DNA of 6,672 nt from Chloroflexota bacterium (GTDB taxonomy: Bacteria > Chloroflexota > Limnocylindria > P2-11E): the NCBI GenBank assembly GCA_005883775.1, contig VBEU01000154.1, positions 1-6,672 of the forward strand, in the 5' to 3' direction. Within the stretch, counting starts at the first letter, position 1; each line of letters begins with the position of its first letter. The translations under genes were made by a program, and so were the position numbers. The notes under the pieces were generated by a model. That model worked only from the letters and a program-made list of their open reading frames with translations. It was not told the DNA's origin and made no database searches. This document shows, one piece after another, positions 6,241-6,672 of this stretch.

Positions 6241-6672
6241 TTACTTCGTCCAGTCGGCCACGTTGTACATCTCGGAGTCCCAGGGCGACGGGTCGACGCC
6301 TTTGAGCGACTTCCCAACCCCGCTCGTGACCGCGCTGCGCTGGACCAGCGGGATCACGGCGACGTCCTGGACCAGGAGGTCGTTCGCCTGGATCGCGAGC
6401 TGCGCGCGTTTCGCAGGGTCGACCTCGCTCACGAGGCGCGCGACGAGCGCGTCGAAGTCCGTGTTCGAGTAGCGCGCGCGGTTCCCAAGGAGCCAGTCGT
6501 TGGCTCGGGAGGAGATCTGACCGGTCGTCCAGCCGGCGGTCAAGTACGCCGTCGGGTCGGGATCGCCGCCATCGGCATACGTCTGCACGTCCGCCCAGAA
6601 GCGATCGGCACCACCGGGCGACGTATTCGAGAAGAAGCTGCTGAACGGCTCGGAGCGAAGGTCGACCTGGAA
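6241..6672 (-). CDS. Family 5 (peptide/nickel-type) ABC solute-binding protein, C-terminal part
   Basis: Partial gene; 143 residues and the stop codon are visible and the N-terminus lies beyond the right edge. The fragment reads as the end of a DppA/OppA-like binding protein: F-W-A-D-V-Q-T-Y-A-D-G-G-D-P-D-P, then N-R-A-R-Y-S-N-T-D-F-D-A-L-V (the usual N-x-x-x-Y-x-N-x-x-F-D segment), an A-K-R-A-Q-L-A-I-Q-A-N-D-L-L helix, and V-A-V-I-P-L-V, matching the typical 'xxIPL' strand near the family C-terminus. Such proteins are exported and bind oligopeptides, nickel or other solutes for a Dpp/Opp-type importer. It sits 43 bases upstream of the sugar-type binding protein on the same strand, but the permeases that follow are of the sugar type, so it probably belongs to a different importer encoded outside the window. 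Frame continuity from the edge to the stop is complete. Confidence 0.85.
   Translation of the reverse strand, partial: FQVDLRSEPFSSFFSNTSPGGADRFWADVQTYADGGDPDPTAYLTAGWTTGQISSRANDWLLGNRARYSNTDFDALVARLVSEVDPAKRAQLAIQANDLLVQDVAVIPLVQRSAVTSGVGKSLKGVDPSPWDSEMYNVADWTK

Noticed and set aside
5040..6305. 421-codon open frame on the plus strand opposite the family 1 binding protein
   Set aside because: It is a mirror of the GC-rich binding-protein gene. The product is Arg/Leu/Val-rich without motifs, and it ends inside the neighbouring gene.
1..6672. CRISPR array, insertion sequence, tRNA/rRNA or phage signature
   Set aside because: No regularly spaced repeats, transposase-like products, terminal inverted repeats or structural RNA genes were found. 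The coding content is ordinary metabolism and transport.

Overview
The window is a GC-rich bacterial chromosomal segment with tightly packed genes, GTG as well as ATG starts, and long spurious open frames opposite the real genes. A Tat-type lipoprotein signal followed by a Ser/Thr/Ala/Pro-rich linker on the sugar-binding protein, together with the overall gene style, resembles environmental Chloroflexota or another high-GC soil lineage. That taxonomic guess is an inference, because the window has no rRNA or other marker gene.

Layout from left to right. (1) The left edge holds two minus-strand genes: the N-terminal part of a TMEM175-type (DUF1211) potassium-channel-like membrane protein (297 to 1, cut by the edge) and, just upstream of it, a complete aldo/keto reductase (1164 to 301). 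Only three bases separate the reductase stop from the channel start. (2) A 58-base divergent spacer carries a clear ribosome binding site for a plus-strand AMP-forming acyl-CoA synthetase (1223 to 2821). (3) A convergent spacer of about 300 bases (2822 to 3120) holds a possible frameshifted small secreted-protein gene and a strong intrinsic terminator that serves the minus-strand operon. (4) The right half is a minus-strand ABC importer operon read from the right edge leftwards. It contains the C-terminal part of a peptide-type (family 5) solute-binding protein (6672 to 6241), a sugar-type (family 1) solute-binding lipoprotein (6197 to 4845), a MalF-like permease (4843 to 3929) and a MalG-like permease (3942 to 3121), followed by the terminator.

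How the parts work together. The family 1 binding protein and the two permeases form a carbohydrate-type (CUT1-like) importer. They are joined by a 1-base gap and then a 14-base overlap, so the permeases are probably translationally coupled. No ATPase gene lies between the permeases and the terminator, so the ATP-binding subunit must be encoded upstream outside the window or elsewhere in the genome, as is common for CUT1 systems that share one ATPase. A perfect 16-bp inverted repeat just inside the first permease gene lies where a hairpin could lower permease expression relative to the binding protein.

Most of the window is ordinary metabolism and transport, and I found no clear novel system. 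The points most worth a second look are the intra-operon hairpin, the pairing of a peptide-type with a sugar-type binding protein, the altered A8 motif of the acyl-CoA synthetase, and the possible broken small gene in the convergent spacer.
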